From: Rhipidocladum racemiflorum
Taxonomy: Eukaryota; Streptophyta; Magnoliopsida; Poales; Poaceae
Assembly (NCBI GenBank): GCA_036346355.1
Contig: CM070580.1
Coordinates: forward strand, 61,892,854-61,956,853
DNA: 64,000 bases
Direction: 5' to 3'
Position numbers and translations under genes: made by a program. Positions 54,278-64,000 of this stretch are shown here, one piece after another. The number at the start of each line of letters is the position of its first letter. Position 1 is the first letter of the stretch. The notes under the pieces were generated by a model. The model was given only the letters and a program-made list of their open reading frames with translations. It searched no databases and was not told the DNA's origin.

Positions 54278-57200
54278 TGTGACACCACAGAGTGTCGTAA
54301 CCTTATATAATGTGAATGTTGAGGTCAAACACATTATGAAATATGGAATTAGAGGTTGAAACCATAAGGTATGGAGGTTAATAGCGTTTTTGGGCCGTTT
54401 CCGGGAGTTTGGGCCTTTCCGGGGAGTTTTGGGCCTAAGAGAAGGGGTCGTGGGCTTTGGTGGGATGGAGTTTGAGTCCAATTGAGAGTAGGAGTCCTGG
54501 TTGGGAACCTCCCCCTGCCCCTTACTGCGCCCCACCCCTGCCCTTGCGCCCCCACAAGCCCTAGCTGCCCCCCACACCTCCCCACCTCCTCCTTGTGGCG
54601 CCTCCACCTCCCCCATTGCTCCCCATTGATCCACCACCTCTCCACAACCTCTCCACCTCCCTTGCTGCCCCTAGGGGAGTTCTCCACCTCAACACCTCGA
54701 AGATCCACCCGTTGGAGTGCTCCGCGATGAGGAGATCCGGCGGAATTGGAGCGAGGAAGGAGATCGCGCGAACCGGGAGGAGATCCGTTGGGTTTTCGGT
54801 CGTCGGGCGAAGGTATGGCCACGGGGATCCTCGGGGTTGTTCTAGGATCTGTTCTAAGGGGTATTATCATGTTTTTAGATCAATTGGTGGTGCTGGAATT
54901 GAGTAGATTAGATGGAATCTTGAGTTTGCCACGTTCTCTGTTTCGGGCAGCATGAGCAGTCGACTGGGGTTTGCGTTTTCGTCAATTTAGAATCAGAATT
55001 TGGTCGTACGGATGTTGAAGAAGTTGTAGGTAATTTCAATATCTTTCCGTGGGTATAAAGAACGTCCAATTCCGCCCAGCTGTTTGAAAGTTATGATCGT
55101 TTTACTGAACGTATTAAAATCTGTGACGTGATTAGAACAGATCACGGTTTTCTGTAGATTAAACCACTTTAGAGTCCGAATCAGTCTTTCCGTATACTTA
55201 GAAAAAGTTAGGAAATTTCCTAAGCTACTCGAGGATGTACTCGTTTAATTGATTCGGAGTTTTAGAACCCGAGTTATGCCTTTTGGAAGGCTGCTGTCCC
55301 GACGGGACAGAACCTCTGTTTTTGGGTTTAGCGAGTAGTTTGCGATGTTGGGGTAGAAGAGGGTTTGCTTACTGTTTTGTGGACTTGATTGTGAGTGTGT
55401 GGTACCTATGTGCAGGTGGTGTGACCCCGGGAGTGCCTTCTACTTCTCGCCAATCCGTCGCCCGTGGTTGAGGCAAGTGTATTGGAATGGGTAGCAGGTT
55501 GTAGTTGCTAGATTGATTGAGATTGAATTTGAATACATGATATGCTCACATGCCATGCCTTAATGATTGCCAATGATATGATGAATATGTTTATTATGTT
55601 ATGACGCCATGGGATAGTGTACAAGTTATTTATGATGTTGGCATATTTGCATACATGGCATGTTACATGGCCTGGGCGGTGAGAAAGTCATAACTAGTCC
55701 GGGGAAGGTCGGTGAGAAAGTTATGACTATTCCGAAGAGCCAGTGAGTAAGTCCTACAACCGTGCGCCCACCACCCCTCTCCATCTCCACACCACCTCCC
55801 CTCCACCCCTTGCTGCCCTAGGGTGGCCTCCCCACCCCTGCACCTCGCGGAGTCATCCCGTGGAGCGAGGAGCGAGGAGCGAGGAGCGAGGAGCGTGGAG
55901 CGAGGAGCGATTCGCGAGGAGATCCGCGGAGATTGATTGGAGATTTGTTCGTCGGGCAAAGGTATGATCATGGGGATCCTTGGGATTGATCTAGGTACTG
56001 TTATTAGGATGTTTATCAAGTTTTTAGATCAATTGGAGGCGTTGGTTTGAAGTAATTTGGGTTAGATCTAAACTTGTCCACGTTTCTGTTTTCGGGCAGA
56101 TTGAGCAGTCGAGTTAGGGTTCGAGTTTTCATCAATTTAGATTTCGAATCTGACCGTACGGACTTCTAGGAAGTTGTAGATAATTTAATTATATTTCCGT
56201 GGACGTAAAGCACGTTAAATTCCGATCAGCCGTTTGAAAGTTATAGCTGTTTTACCGAGCGCCTAAAAATCTGTGATGTAATTGGAACAGATCTCGGTAA
56301 TCTGTAGATTAAACAACTTTAGAGGCCGAATCAGACTTTCCTTATACCTAGAGAAAGTTGGGAAATTTCCTAGGCTACGCGAGGGTGTACTCGTTTAATT
56401 CATTCGGAGTCCCAGAACTCAAGTTATGCCTTTTGCAAGGCTGCTGTCCCGCCGGGACAGAACCTCTGTATTTAGGTTTTGCGAGTAGTTGGCAATGTCG
56501 GGTTAGATGGGGGTTTGTGTACTGTTTGGAGGCTATGATTGTGAGTGTGTGATGCCTATGTGCAGGTGGTGTGACCCCGGAAGTGCCCTCTTCTTCCCGC
56601 CAATCCGTTGCACGTGGTTGAGGCAAGTGTGTTGTGATGGATAGCGAGTTGTAGGTTGCATGTTGAGATTAGATGGAATTGTTTACATGATATATGTCCA
56701 CTTGCCATGTGTTAATGATTGATATGATATGATGAGCATGTTTAACATATTATGATGCCATGTGTTAATATGTGAATTGAATATGATAATTGGCATGGTT
56801 GCATGCATGTCATGAGATAGGGCGAGGGCGGTGAGAAAGTCGTAACTAGTCCGGCAAGGTCGGTGAGAAAGTTATGACTAATCCGGAACGCCATTGGGTA
56901 AGTCCTACATCGTGATTCCATCCACGTGGTGTTTGGAAGCGAGTAGGCACCCTCCATCTTCGGGATGGCAGGGAGGAAAGGGTGCACACCGACGGGTGTG
57001 TACTCCACCATACCGGTATGAGGTTCCAGAGGGTCAGGAGCATTGCATTACTTCGCATACAAATTGATGATGATATTGATAAGTAATCATGAATGAGATG
57101 ATATACATGATGGAAGATGTTATTGCCATGTTGTTATGCTTGTTGTCCATTGCAGTATGCTTGCTGAAGTTTTCGAACTCACCCTTGTGTTTTCTTGTTG

Positions 57201-57636
57201 TTTTAGGTACCATGAGAACGGCATGCGGGAAAGGGGAATAGTCACACGCTCACACGTTGCTTCACCTTAATGTTTCCCCAAGTCTATTCATTTAGTTTGA
57301 TAATAAATTGCGTGGGATGGTCTTTAAAATTAAGTCTTAGCTTGGTTAATGAGAGTTCTATTGTTTGTTTGACACTTGGAACCTTAAGAGCTTAATGTTA
57401 GTCTCTTATTGTCGTTAAGACTTTATTTATTGCTGTTTTAGATGTTTCTCTTATTGCCATATAATGCTATATTGTTGCTGTTCCTTAATTTCATGATAAA
57501 ACAAAGGAGGTGCTGCCGAAATTTTCGGTTTTTAGTCTATGCGCCTTTGCTGGAATTTTATGTTAAATGTGGTATTTAGATGTTGTTTAGCTTATGTTTG
57601 GTAACATTCAGGCATAGTAAATGCCGGGGTGTTACA
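54278..57636 (+). repeat. Chimeric 3' LTR of LARD-1
   Basis: It starts TGTGACACCACAGAGTGTCG after the PPT and ends ATGCCGGGGTGTTACA. At 3,359 bp it is about 1 kb longer than other copies. The family order runs to GTAAGTCCTAC (about 55,757), jumps back to the GC-rich block (from about 55,766), and then runs to the end, passing GTAAGTCCTAC again at 56,898-56,908. The two versions of the overlap differ at many positions, so this is a fusion of two different LTRs rather than a fresh duplication. Confidence 0.88.
55861..55912. repeat. GAGCGAG heptamer microsatellite
   Basis: Seven near-perfect copies of a 7-base unit (GAGCGAG, one GAGCGTG) occur in the GC-rich block of the second LTR part. Confidence 0.85.
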
Positions 57637-58163
57637 CTACCATCTGAGACCAGTTCAGCATGCAGCCGAGAGGACGGACTCTCGGCTACAGAAAGCGCTA
57701 CCCTGATCATATTGATAGAATCCCATACCCCAATGGGTATTGGGTGCCAGATTTTGCAAAATTTTCAGGGGATGACGTAACCACCACTATGGAGCACATC
57801 GAGCGCTTCATAGTGCAATGCAAGGAAGCGGCGCAATTTGATGGGCTCCAGGTGAAACTTTTCCCACTATCTCTGTCTAGGGTAGCCTTCACTTGGTTCA
57901 CCACCCTGCCCCCAAATTCGGTCAATAATTGGACCAATCTGGAAAGCCAATTCCACGAATACTTCTTTTGTGGGAGCTTAGAATTACGGATCTCCGATCT
58001 AAGCTCTATGCGGCAGAGGTTCGGGGAATCGGTGGCAGAATACATCAAGAGATTCAGGGAAATATGGAACCGGTGCTTTAGCGTTGCTCTGCCTGACAGC
58101 CAACTCGCTAATCTAGCTTTCCAGGGCTTGATTCCTCCTTTACGAGAAATATTTGGCGGTTAG
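57637..58163 (+). pseudogene. Gypsy-4 gag, capsid part
   Basis: The frame has YRKRYPDHIDRIPYPNGYW, DFAKFSGDDVTTTMEHIER, KLFPLSLSRVAFTWFTTLPP, NWTNLESQFHEYFF and ESVAEYIKRFREIWNRCF. This is the retrotransposon gag domain in a form common in grass Tat elements. The N-terminus is cut by LARD-1. A stop follows FGG at 58,161. Confidence 0.9.
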
Positions 58164-59000
58164 GAGTTCACCGACCTAAGCCATCTCCTGCATAAGGTGT
58201 CGGCCCAGCAAAGCCGATTCTATGAAAACAAAGGGTTCAAGGACAAATTTAAAAGTAGCAAAGAAGCCGAAAGTCAACCTCATAGAATACGAGTCGAAAA
58301 ACTCAGATGACAACGAGGAAGCAGGCATCGGTATAGCCGAATGGGTTAAAGGGAACAAGAAACTGTTAATATGTTCCTGATTAAAGCCGGGTAAAGCCAA
58401 GTCAGAGGTCAAATACTCGTTCGATGTGACCAAATGCGACCGCATCTTTGACTTGCTCTTACAAGAGAAGGTGGTACGGATCCCAGAGGGACATGTTATA
58501 CCATCGGCTGAGGAATTAAAAAGGCGCAGGTATTGCAAGTGGCATAACTCCTTCTCGCACAATTCTAACAATTGCAATATCTTTCGTCAACCGATACAGT
58601 CGGCCATAGAGGATGGACAACTGAAGTTCGCGGAAGAACAAGCCCAGCAAATCGATACCAATACCTTCCCAGTCAATATGGTCAGCTGCACATCCAAAGG
58701 GAAGGAAATAAGGTAGGGCGAGGCGCCATCACTGTCCGTATCGGCCATAAAAGCCGATAAGAAAATAGTGAATTACAGAAAGACAGTGCAGATCATGATT
58801 GGTTCAATTCAGATAGAAGCTGATAGGGAGGGGAAGCTGTCTAGGACGGTCAGGGTAAGGGGAACGCCCGAGACCGATAAATGGCGCAAGGCCGAAAGGC
58901 AATCGCCGCCGAAGAAGCCAACACGGAAGGTTAAGCCAACTTTTGCCCAATTATTTGCTAAGTATGAGCTGAGAGGTCAGAAGAGTACGCCCCAATGAGT
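58164..59000 (+). pseudogene. Gypsy-4 gag, nucleocapsid part
   Basis: SYDVTKCDRIFDLLL-like sequence leads into the open stretch 58,426-58,716 with YCKWHNSFSHNSNNCNIFR, a C-H-H-C knuckle (CX2HX4HX4C), and QSAIEDGQLKFAEE. After a stop the frame 58,768-58,998 continues with a basic segment. Several stops separate the pieces. Confidence 0.85.
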
Positions 59001-59818
59001 GCCAGAAGAGGAACGTCGGCCAACTGCTGCTGAAAAGGCCCACGAATGGTGCCCGTTTTGGCTCTTCTGCTGGGAGAGGGGATTGGCGCTGCCATCTCCT
59101 CACAGTTGTCCAATGCAGCATTACCCGGGGAAAAAATGGGAACATCTCTATCCTCCAGCAAAGGCGGCATCAAGGCAAAATCCCGACCAGCGCCCAGGAG
59201 TGTACAGAAGGCCGATTCACGAAAGGATCCAAGTGATCAAGCATCCAATGGGGACATACAAGCCCGATGGATCGAGATCGACCAAACATGAAGGTCACAG
59301 AAGACCAGTTCACGAGAGAATCTCTTGGGCGAGGGGGGATCAGGTGACTGTCGGAGGAAAGCGCAAGGCCGATCCATCGGAACAAGCCATGTTTAAAAGT
59401 TCAAGGAGGACAGTTCTAGAAGAAACCCTTGAGGATACCTAGAAGGATGGAAAAGCAGACGCGTCCGATTGGGCCGGGAAGATCCGCCAACCATTGGAAC
59501 CAAAACCACGGTGGTGTTCCTCCGGACTAACAAAATTGCAAAGACGTTGCCTCCAGCGCCTAAGGATGCAAGAATTAAGAGAGGCCAAAGAAGACAAGCA
59601 GAGAGACGACTTTTTCAATAAGCTGCGCCCCATAAGGACCTTGAAGGAAGAGTGGCTCAAGAAAGAGGTCACTCCGAAAGAGCTCCCCGTGACAAAGTAT
59701 ATGGAAACCAATGGCGCGGGGACACCCACACCCACTCCCGTGACAACTGTGCCTGGGATCCCTGGAAGCGGTCTTTGAGAAGCCGCAAGAAGACCATCAA
59801 GACCTGAAGCCGCTGTAT
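59001..59818 (+). pseudogene. Gypsy-4 gag-protease linker
   Basis: Overlapping frames (59,046-59,291, 58,999-59,442 and 59,494-59,778) include CSSGLTKLQRRCLQRLRMQE and EEWLKKEVTPKE. Similar text precedes the protease in related elements. Frame changes and stops are frequent. Confidence 0.7.
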
Positions 59819-60355
59819 TTGAAGGGGCACATCAACAGTAAGCCGATATCCAGGATGCTTGTGGACGGAGGTGCAACTATCAATCTGATGCCCTACTCGA
59901 CATGTAAGAAGTTAGGGAAATCTAATGAGGACCTCATCAAGACCAATATGGTCTTGAATGATTTCACAGGAGATCCCACGGAAGCTAGGGGCATCATGGT
60001 CACCGGATTAACAATCGGCAGCAAAACATTGCCGACCGCCTTCTTTGTAGTGGATGCCAAGGGCAGCTACAGTGTGCTACTAGGGAGAGATTTGATCCAT
60101 GCCAATTGCTGTATCCCATCCACCATGCACCAGAAACTGATAAAGTGGAACGGCGAAACCGTCAAAGTAGCGGAGGCCGATACATTGGCTCACATCGCCA
60201 TGGCCAGGCCTGATGTGAATTGGCCGCACAAAGGAGCTAGATGTATCTCAAGCAAGGCATTGGAAGACTATGACTTCGTCTACATTAATGACGCGGGCAT
60301 AAGGCCGATCAACGTACAACCAAGCATGGTTGATCAGACAGATGAAATTGTGTGA
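59819..60355 (+). pseudogene. Gypsy-4 aspartic protease
   Basis: The frame begins KGHINSKPISRMLVDGGATI with D-G-G-A as active site, then LMPYSTCKKLGK, EARGIMVTGLTIGSKTLP and YSVLLGRDLIHANCCIPS. The ILGRD-like block is the C-terminal part of the fold. It ends at a stop at 60,353. Confidence 0.9.
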
Positions 60356-60987
60356 AGATGGAGGCTGGCCTGAACGCAAAGCTGTTGCGAGAAAAGGCGA
60401 GGAGCCACCAACACGCGGCCGATAGCTCCGAAGCTATCAGAGATTTCGAAGATGATGAAAGGCTCGGGCAAGGATTTACCTCAGCCGACCCATTAGAGGA
60501 AATAGACATAGGAGACGGCGATCGAAAAAGGCCAAGCTTTATCAATGCTAGGTTATGTGCCAAATAAAAGGAAAAACTTGTAAAACTATTGAAAGAATAT
60601 AATGATTGCTTCGCCTGGGAATATAACGAGATGCCTAGTTTAGACCGACAACTTGTCGAGCATCAGTAACCAGTAAGACTCGGGTATCGGCCGTTCAAAC
60701 AGCTCTCGAGGCATTTCAATCCGGTGATATATGAAAAAGTCAAAGAAGAAATAGAGCAATTGTTAGAAGCTAAGTTCATCAGACCATGTCGGTATGCTGA
60801 GTGGGTTTCCAACATCGTTCCGGTAACAAAGAAGAACGAAAAAATTAGTGTATGCGTCGATTTTAGGGATATAAATAAAGCTACCGCCAAAGACGAGTAC
60901 CCGATGCCCATAGCCGATATGCTTATCGACGTTGCATCAAGGCACAAAGTCATTAGCTTTCTTGAAGGCAATGCGGGGTACAACTAG
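60356..60987 (+). pseudogene. Gypsy-4 RT, N-terminal part
   Basis: A first piece reads EYNDCFAWEYNEMPSLDR, then stops and YRPFKQL. The open stretch 60,724-60,987 has LLEAKFIRPCRYAEWVSNI, ICVDFRDINKAT-like text (VCVDFRDINKA), DEYPMPIADMLID and VISFLEGNAGYN. A TAG stops it directly after GYN. Confidence 0.88.
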
Positions 60988-61533
60988 ATATTCATGGCTA
61001 AAGCTGATATCCACAAAACAGCCTTCCGATGCCCTGGAGCGCTGGGATTATTCGAGTGGGTTGTTATGACATTCATATTAAAGAATGCTGGAACCACTTA
61101 CCAAAGGGCCATGAATATGATATTTCATAAGTTGATCGGCTACATTATAGAGATATACATGGATGATGTGGTGGTAAAGTCAACAGGGGATCAGAAGCAT
61201 TTGGCTGACCTGGAAGAAGTGTTCAAAAGAACACGGGTACACGGTTTGAAGATGAATCCACTAAAATGCATGTTTGGAGTGTTGGCCAGACAGTTCCTTG
61301 GGTTCATGGTGCACGAGAGAGGGATAGAAGTGAATCAAGAACAAGTCAGGGCCATAACCAATACTCAGCCACCAAAGAACAAGAAAGATCTGCAAAAATT
61401 GGTCGGTAAGATAAATTACTTAAGGCGCTTTATCTCAAATTTATCCAGTCGAATCAACGCGTTCACCCCATTGCTGAGGATAAAGGAAAAATCAAGAGTT
61501 CGTATGGGGAGAGGAACAACAGAAAGCTTTTGA
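60988..61533 (+). pseudogene. Gypsy-4 RT, catalytic part
   Basis: The open stretch has TAFRCPGALGLFEWVVM, FILKNAGTTYQRAMNMIFH, the catalytic IEIYMDDVVVKST, GLKMNPLKCMFGV, FLGFMVHERGIEVN and LVGKINYLRRFISNLS. A frameshift near 61,500 precedes EEQQKAFDDIKRYLS. Confidence 0.92.
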
Positions 61534-61806
61534 CGATATCAAGAGGTATCTGTCGAAACCTTCGGTGTTGATAGCACCACAAAAAGGGGTACCATTCAGG
61601 CTATATGTATCGGCAGGAGAAGCAACGATCGGAGCAGTCCGCTTGCTGGAAATTGAGGGGAAAAAGCAGCCGATATTTTACCTGAGCCGATGATTAGTAG
61701 ACGCAGAAACTAGGTACCCACCAGTTGAGAATCTCTATTTATCTCTCTACTTGGCATGCACAAAGTTGAGACATTATATATTGGCGTCAACATGCACGGT
61801 CGTGGG
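61534..61806 (+). pseudogene. Gypsy-4 first RNase H, cut by Copia-3
   Basis: FDDIKRYLSKPSVLIAPQ, PFRLYVSAGEATIGAV and PIFYLSR then a stop, followed by ENLYLSLYLACTKLRHYILA. The catalytic Asp is replaced (YVSAGEATI), as in other degenerate Tat first RNase H domains. Reading ends at 61,806, where the Copia LTR starts. Confidence 0.85.
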
Positions 61807-62356
61807 TGAAAGCATCTAGGCCCCCTAATGGCTTATTTAAATTATTTGTTGGGTTTTGGTGCTTGATGATCAACTAAATTAGTTTTAGTAGATTTCTTCA
61901 GAAAGGAGGATCGAGATTAAGGCTCCCTTAATCCTAGTTCTTTGACTTGGGAGTTGATTCAAGTCTTTTAGATGTGTTTTTCTAGTTTTCAACCGTACTA
62001 TAAAGAGGGATTATGCATAAGTTCAAAATCTTGGTTCCTAGGACTTTTTATTAAGACTACTTGGAGCTTAGGTTAAATCTTTTCAGATTCCTCTAAAAAT
62101 CTTGTCTTGAGTTCATATCCCCTTCAAGTAAAATTCTAATGCTCTTTAAACTGAACTCAAACCGAGCATTCCCATTTACGCTGGACCAAGTTTTTGGGTC
62201 CGGTGCAGATAGGCTTTCCCTTTGAAACCAACTTGAGTGCATTAAGGCTACAATGGACCAAAAACCCTTCTTTTACATCAGACCACTTTTCTTGGTCCGT
62301 AGTAAACTTAGAACTTACTGGTTTTGCTGTTGAATCCAATTCCCTTCTTGTGTCAT
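61807..62356 (+). repeat. Copia-3 LTR fragment
   Basis: It starts TGAAAGCATCTAGGCCCCC, closely like the TGAAAG....TCTAGGC start of the gag-only Copia LTR. It carries GGACCAAG/TTGGTCCG-type inverted motifs (62,183-62,310) similar to the Copia-2 LTR modules. After 550 bp it is cut at 62,357 by LARD-2. The remainder lies outside the window. GTGGG before it (61,802-61,806) is the expected target copy. Confidence 0.8.
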
Positions 62357-62393
62357 TGTAACACCCCGGCATTTAATATGCCGGGGTGTTACA
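62357..62393. repeat. 37-bp palindrome: collapsed 5' LTR of LARD-2
   Basis: TGTAACACCCCGGCAT, TTAAT, ATGCCGGGGTGTTACA: two perfect 16-base arms. The right arm is the normal LTR 3' end, followed by the PBS. The left arm begins TGTAACACC like the LTR end in reverse. Over 2 kb of LTR is missing. Confidence 0.9.
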
Positions 62394-62395
62394 GT

Positions 62396-62407
62396 TGGTA
62401 TCAGAGC
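62396..62407 (+). other. Primer binding site of LARD-2
   Basis: TGGTATCAGAGC, complementary to initiator-Met tRNA, two bases after the LTR end TGTTACA. It shows that the element, though non-coding, keeps what is needed in cis for replication. Confidence 0.95.
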
Positions 62408-64000
62408 GGGCTCTAGGTCCTTGGAATGTGTATTTTTAGTGTCATGCTATAGGTTGCAACTAAAATGTGATGTGGAATAACTTAGAAACATGGCTTAGGT
62501 TCTAACTAAAACTTTGTCATAGGATAGCAACATTAAAACTTGCAAAAGTGGTATAACTAATCTAAAATTTGACACACAATGGATGCAATGAGGAAAGGGT
62601 ATGGGTATCGTTTCTTTACGCTTAAATGTTGTATTTAAGCTATGATGTTGAATGCTTTATTTGACAAAGCATGTTGCTATGTCTATGAGATAAATGTTTG
62701 AATTGTTCTTGTGGTGGTGATAAAGTGGGGTTGTGGTGCCGAAGGGTTTCGGTCACCTCTTTTTGTTCATAGTAAGGGTGAGGTTTGACGGTGTGGCTGG
62801 TTAGTGCCATCACCGAAGAACTGTTAACCCCTGTAGGAGAAGAGTGCTTACCCTTTCTGTCGTAGATCGGGTAGTTGACGGGAGTCAAATAGAAGAGTTT
62901 GGTGGTGGGTTCCTTTGTATGTTCTTCACCATTCTGACGGTTGGTTTTGGTTGGTTTTCTTGGTTTTAGTTGATGGAAACTAAAAGAAAAATGTTTGGTA
63001 TTGGATTTTTCGCGGATCATTCCGTATGCGATTTGTGGTTTTTGGTCTTCCTTGGTTGGAAATGAAGAAGAAGAGTTTAGAGTTGCGCCTTTTTAGTCGC
63101 CTTTGCTTTGACACCCGGTTTTGCTGGTTATTGTGGATTGTCTTAGGGAGGAAACATATGTGGTTGTTGTCCTCCCTATCTGAGAAAAGAGTTGAAGTTA
63201 TCCTAGTGCCGACCTTAGGTTGGGTGGAGCTAAGTTTTGTAACTTTATCGGAAAAGGTTTGGTTGAACATTTTGTTTTCCCTAGTACATCCTTCTTCCTT
63301 CTTGGAAGTATGGATCTTGAGATTTCTTGAAGAGTTTTGTGGGCAAATTTGGGAACTTGAGAGTGGAACTCTCCTGCATTTCTGTTAGAGTTTTGTTTTC
63401 TTCCTTGCCTGGAAAAGGAGAAATTGTCTAACGGTGTTCGTTCTGGTTCATGAGTTGTGGTTGTCCTTAAAAGTGGAGTTGCATCTTGTTTGTCAAAAGT
63501 GAAAATGGTTGTTTAGCATGTCATGTAGTATGTAACAATGTGGTTATTGGAAATGATTTGTTCTTAAGTTAATTGGTGAGTTGAATCAGTTAAAAGTAAT
63601 ATTTGTGTTTAGCTTAAGATTAAATGAACTTCTAGTGTTGCAGATTACCCTATAATGAGAATGAATAAATATGTTAATGTACATGCTTAGAATCTGTTGC
63701 CTTGCTTTGAAAGTGCTTATGACCCTCGATTATGTTTAAAGTTTTAAACCCTAATGCATAGTTAAAACATTAAGATGATGTAGACTGCCGATATTGTTAA
63801 AGAAACTTTGCTGGTTGTCTAAAGATGTTCTAATCTAATGGATTAATAGAGAGATTTAATTGTGTTGACTAGTGACTTTAATTTGGAAGTTGATTAGAGT
63901 TGCTATTTATGTTGTCGCAAACCATTAGTATAATTGGAAGTATGCAGTTGTGTTCCTACGATGCTAGTATCGATGTCAATTGTGAAGACATAGGCTTTCT
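62408..64000 (+). other. LARD-2 leader and interior
   Basis: 1.6 kb of T/G-rich sequence without coding signal. The first 1.2 kb (to about 63,593) has no counterpart in the window. The rest is a close copy of 49,124-49,530. Confidence 0.8.

Larger units (their letters stand above)
49124..57636 (+). mobile_element. LARD-1: non-coding Gypsy element, 3' part
   Basis: Interior sequence, PPT and 3' LTR of an LTR element with no gag or pol. Its left part is cut by Tat-3 at 49,124. The interior from 49,124 matches 63,594 onward in LARD-2, where the PBS and leader are also present. Joining the two gives an interior of about 4.2 kb without coding capacity. An inverted solo LTR (50,676-52,862) lies within it. 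LARD-1 is inserted in Gypsy-4 gag. Confidence 0.85.
57637..61806 (+). mobile_element. Gypsy-4: Tat-lineage element fragment
   Basis: A plus-strand Ty3/gypsy segment running from gag to RNase H, bounded by LARD-1 on the left and a Copia LTR on the right. No LTR of its own is in the window. Gag form, C-H-H-C knuckle, DGGA protease and YMDDVVVKS place it in the Tat branch, distinct from Tat-3. Frequent stops show long decay. It is the oldest layer of the right block. Confidence 0.88.
62357..64000 (+). mobile_element. LARD-2: non-coding Gypsy element, 5' part
   Basis: It begins with a 37-bp palindromic LTR remnant, then the PBS and an interior that continues beyond the window. From 63,594 the interior matches LARD-1 at 49,124 onward. 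No gag or pol is present. The longest frame (63,026-63,388, 120 codons) is low-complexity and unlike any family. GTCAT (62,352-62,356) is the expected target copy. Confidence 0.85.

Noticed and set aside
63026..63388. 120-codon plus-strand frame rich in Leu, Phe and Trp
   Set aside because: It looks membrane-like only because the LARD interior is T-rich. There is no counterpart or motif.

Overview
This window is plant nuclear DNA, most likely from a grass. The evidence is the set of nested LTR retrotransposons (Tekay/Del-like chromoviruses, Tat-lineage Ty3/gypsy, SIRE/Opie-like Ty1/copia), plant PBS sequences of the TGGTATCAGAGC type, and GC-rich blocks typical of grass LTRs. I find no host protein gene, tRNA, rRNA or CRISPR array. 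Nearly every base belongs to a retrotransposon or a remnant of one. The species cannot be named from this sequence.

Left block (1-18,272). A plus-strand chromovirus, here called Gypsy-1, lacks its 5' part. Its decayed pol is interrupted inside the integrase zinc-binding region by a complete 11.4-kb Copia element (2,266-13,702, minus strand, TSD CAGAG). That element has two 2.8-kb LTRs, a PBS, a PPT and a gag, but no pol. Gypsy-1 resumes at 13,703 with integrase, chromodomain, PPT and a 3.4-kb 3' LTR that carries a cluster of TGACGTCA palindromes. Gypsy-1 itself sits in a small Copia fragment (18,273-18,670).

Middle-left block (18,671-31,275). This holds a solo LTR with TSD TGCGG (19,132-21,643), 1.6 kb of unassigned sequence, an inverted truncated LTR of the same family (from 23,263), and a 5'-truncated chromovirus, Gypsy-2 (about 24,310-31,275), with gag, pol, chromodomain and 3' LTR.

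Middle block (31,276-49,123). This is a minus-strand Tat-lineage element, Tat-3, with its PBS and 628-bp 5' LTR at the right end. It carries gag, protease, RT, a degenerate first RNase H, an added second RNase H and integrase. Beyond integrase, on the opposite strand, lies a five-exon gene with phase-consistent GT-AG introns. A deletion derivative of a Copia element (Copia-2, 34,846-42,717, TSD GCCTA) splits the integrase C-terminus.

Right block (49,124-64,000). Tat-3 is inserted in a non-coding LARD-like Gypsy element (LARD-1), which also contains an inverted solo LTR (TSD CCCTC) and ends in a PPT and a chimeric, partly duplicated 3' LTR (54,278-57,636). LARD-1 is inserted in the gag of another Tat-lineage element, Gypsy-4 (57,637-61,806). 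Gypsy-4 is cut in its RNase H by a Copia LTR fragment (Copia-3), and that is cut by a second LARD copy (LARD-2) whose 5' LTR is reduced to a 37-bp palindrome directly before its PBS.

The elements appear to depend on one another. The gag-only Copia element would need pol from a relative. The LARDs share LTR ends and a pre-PPT block with Gypsy-2, so a chromovirus of that lineage is the likely source of their proteins.
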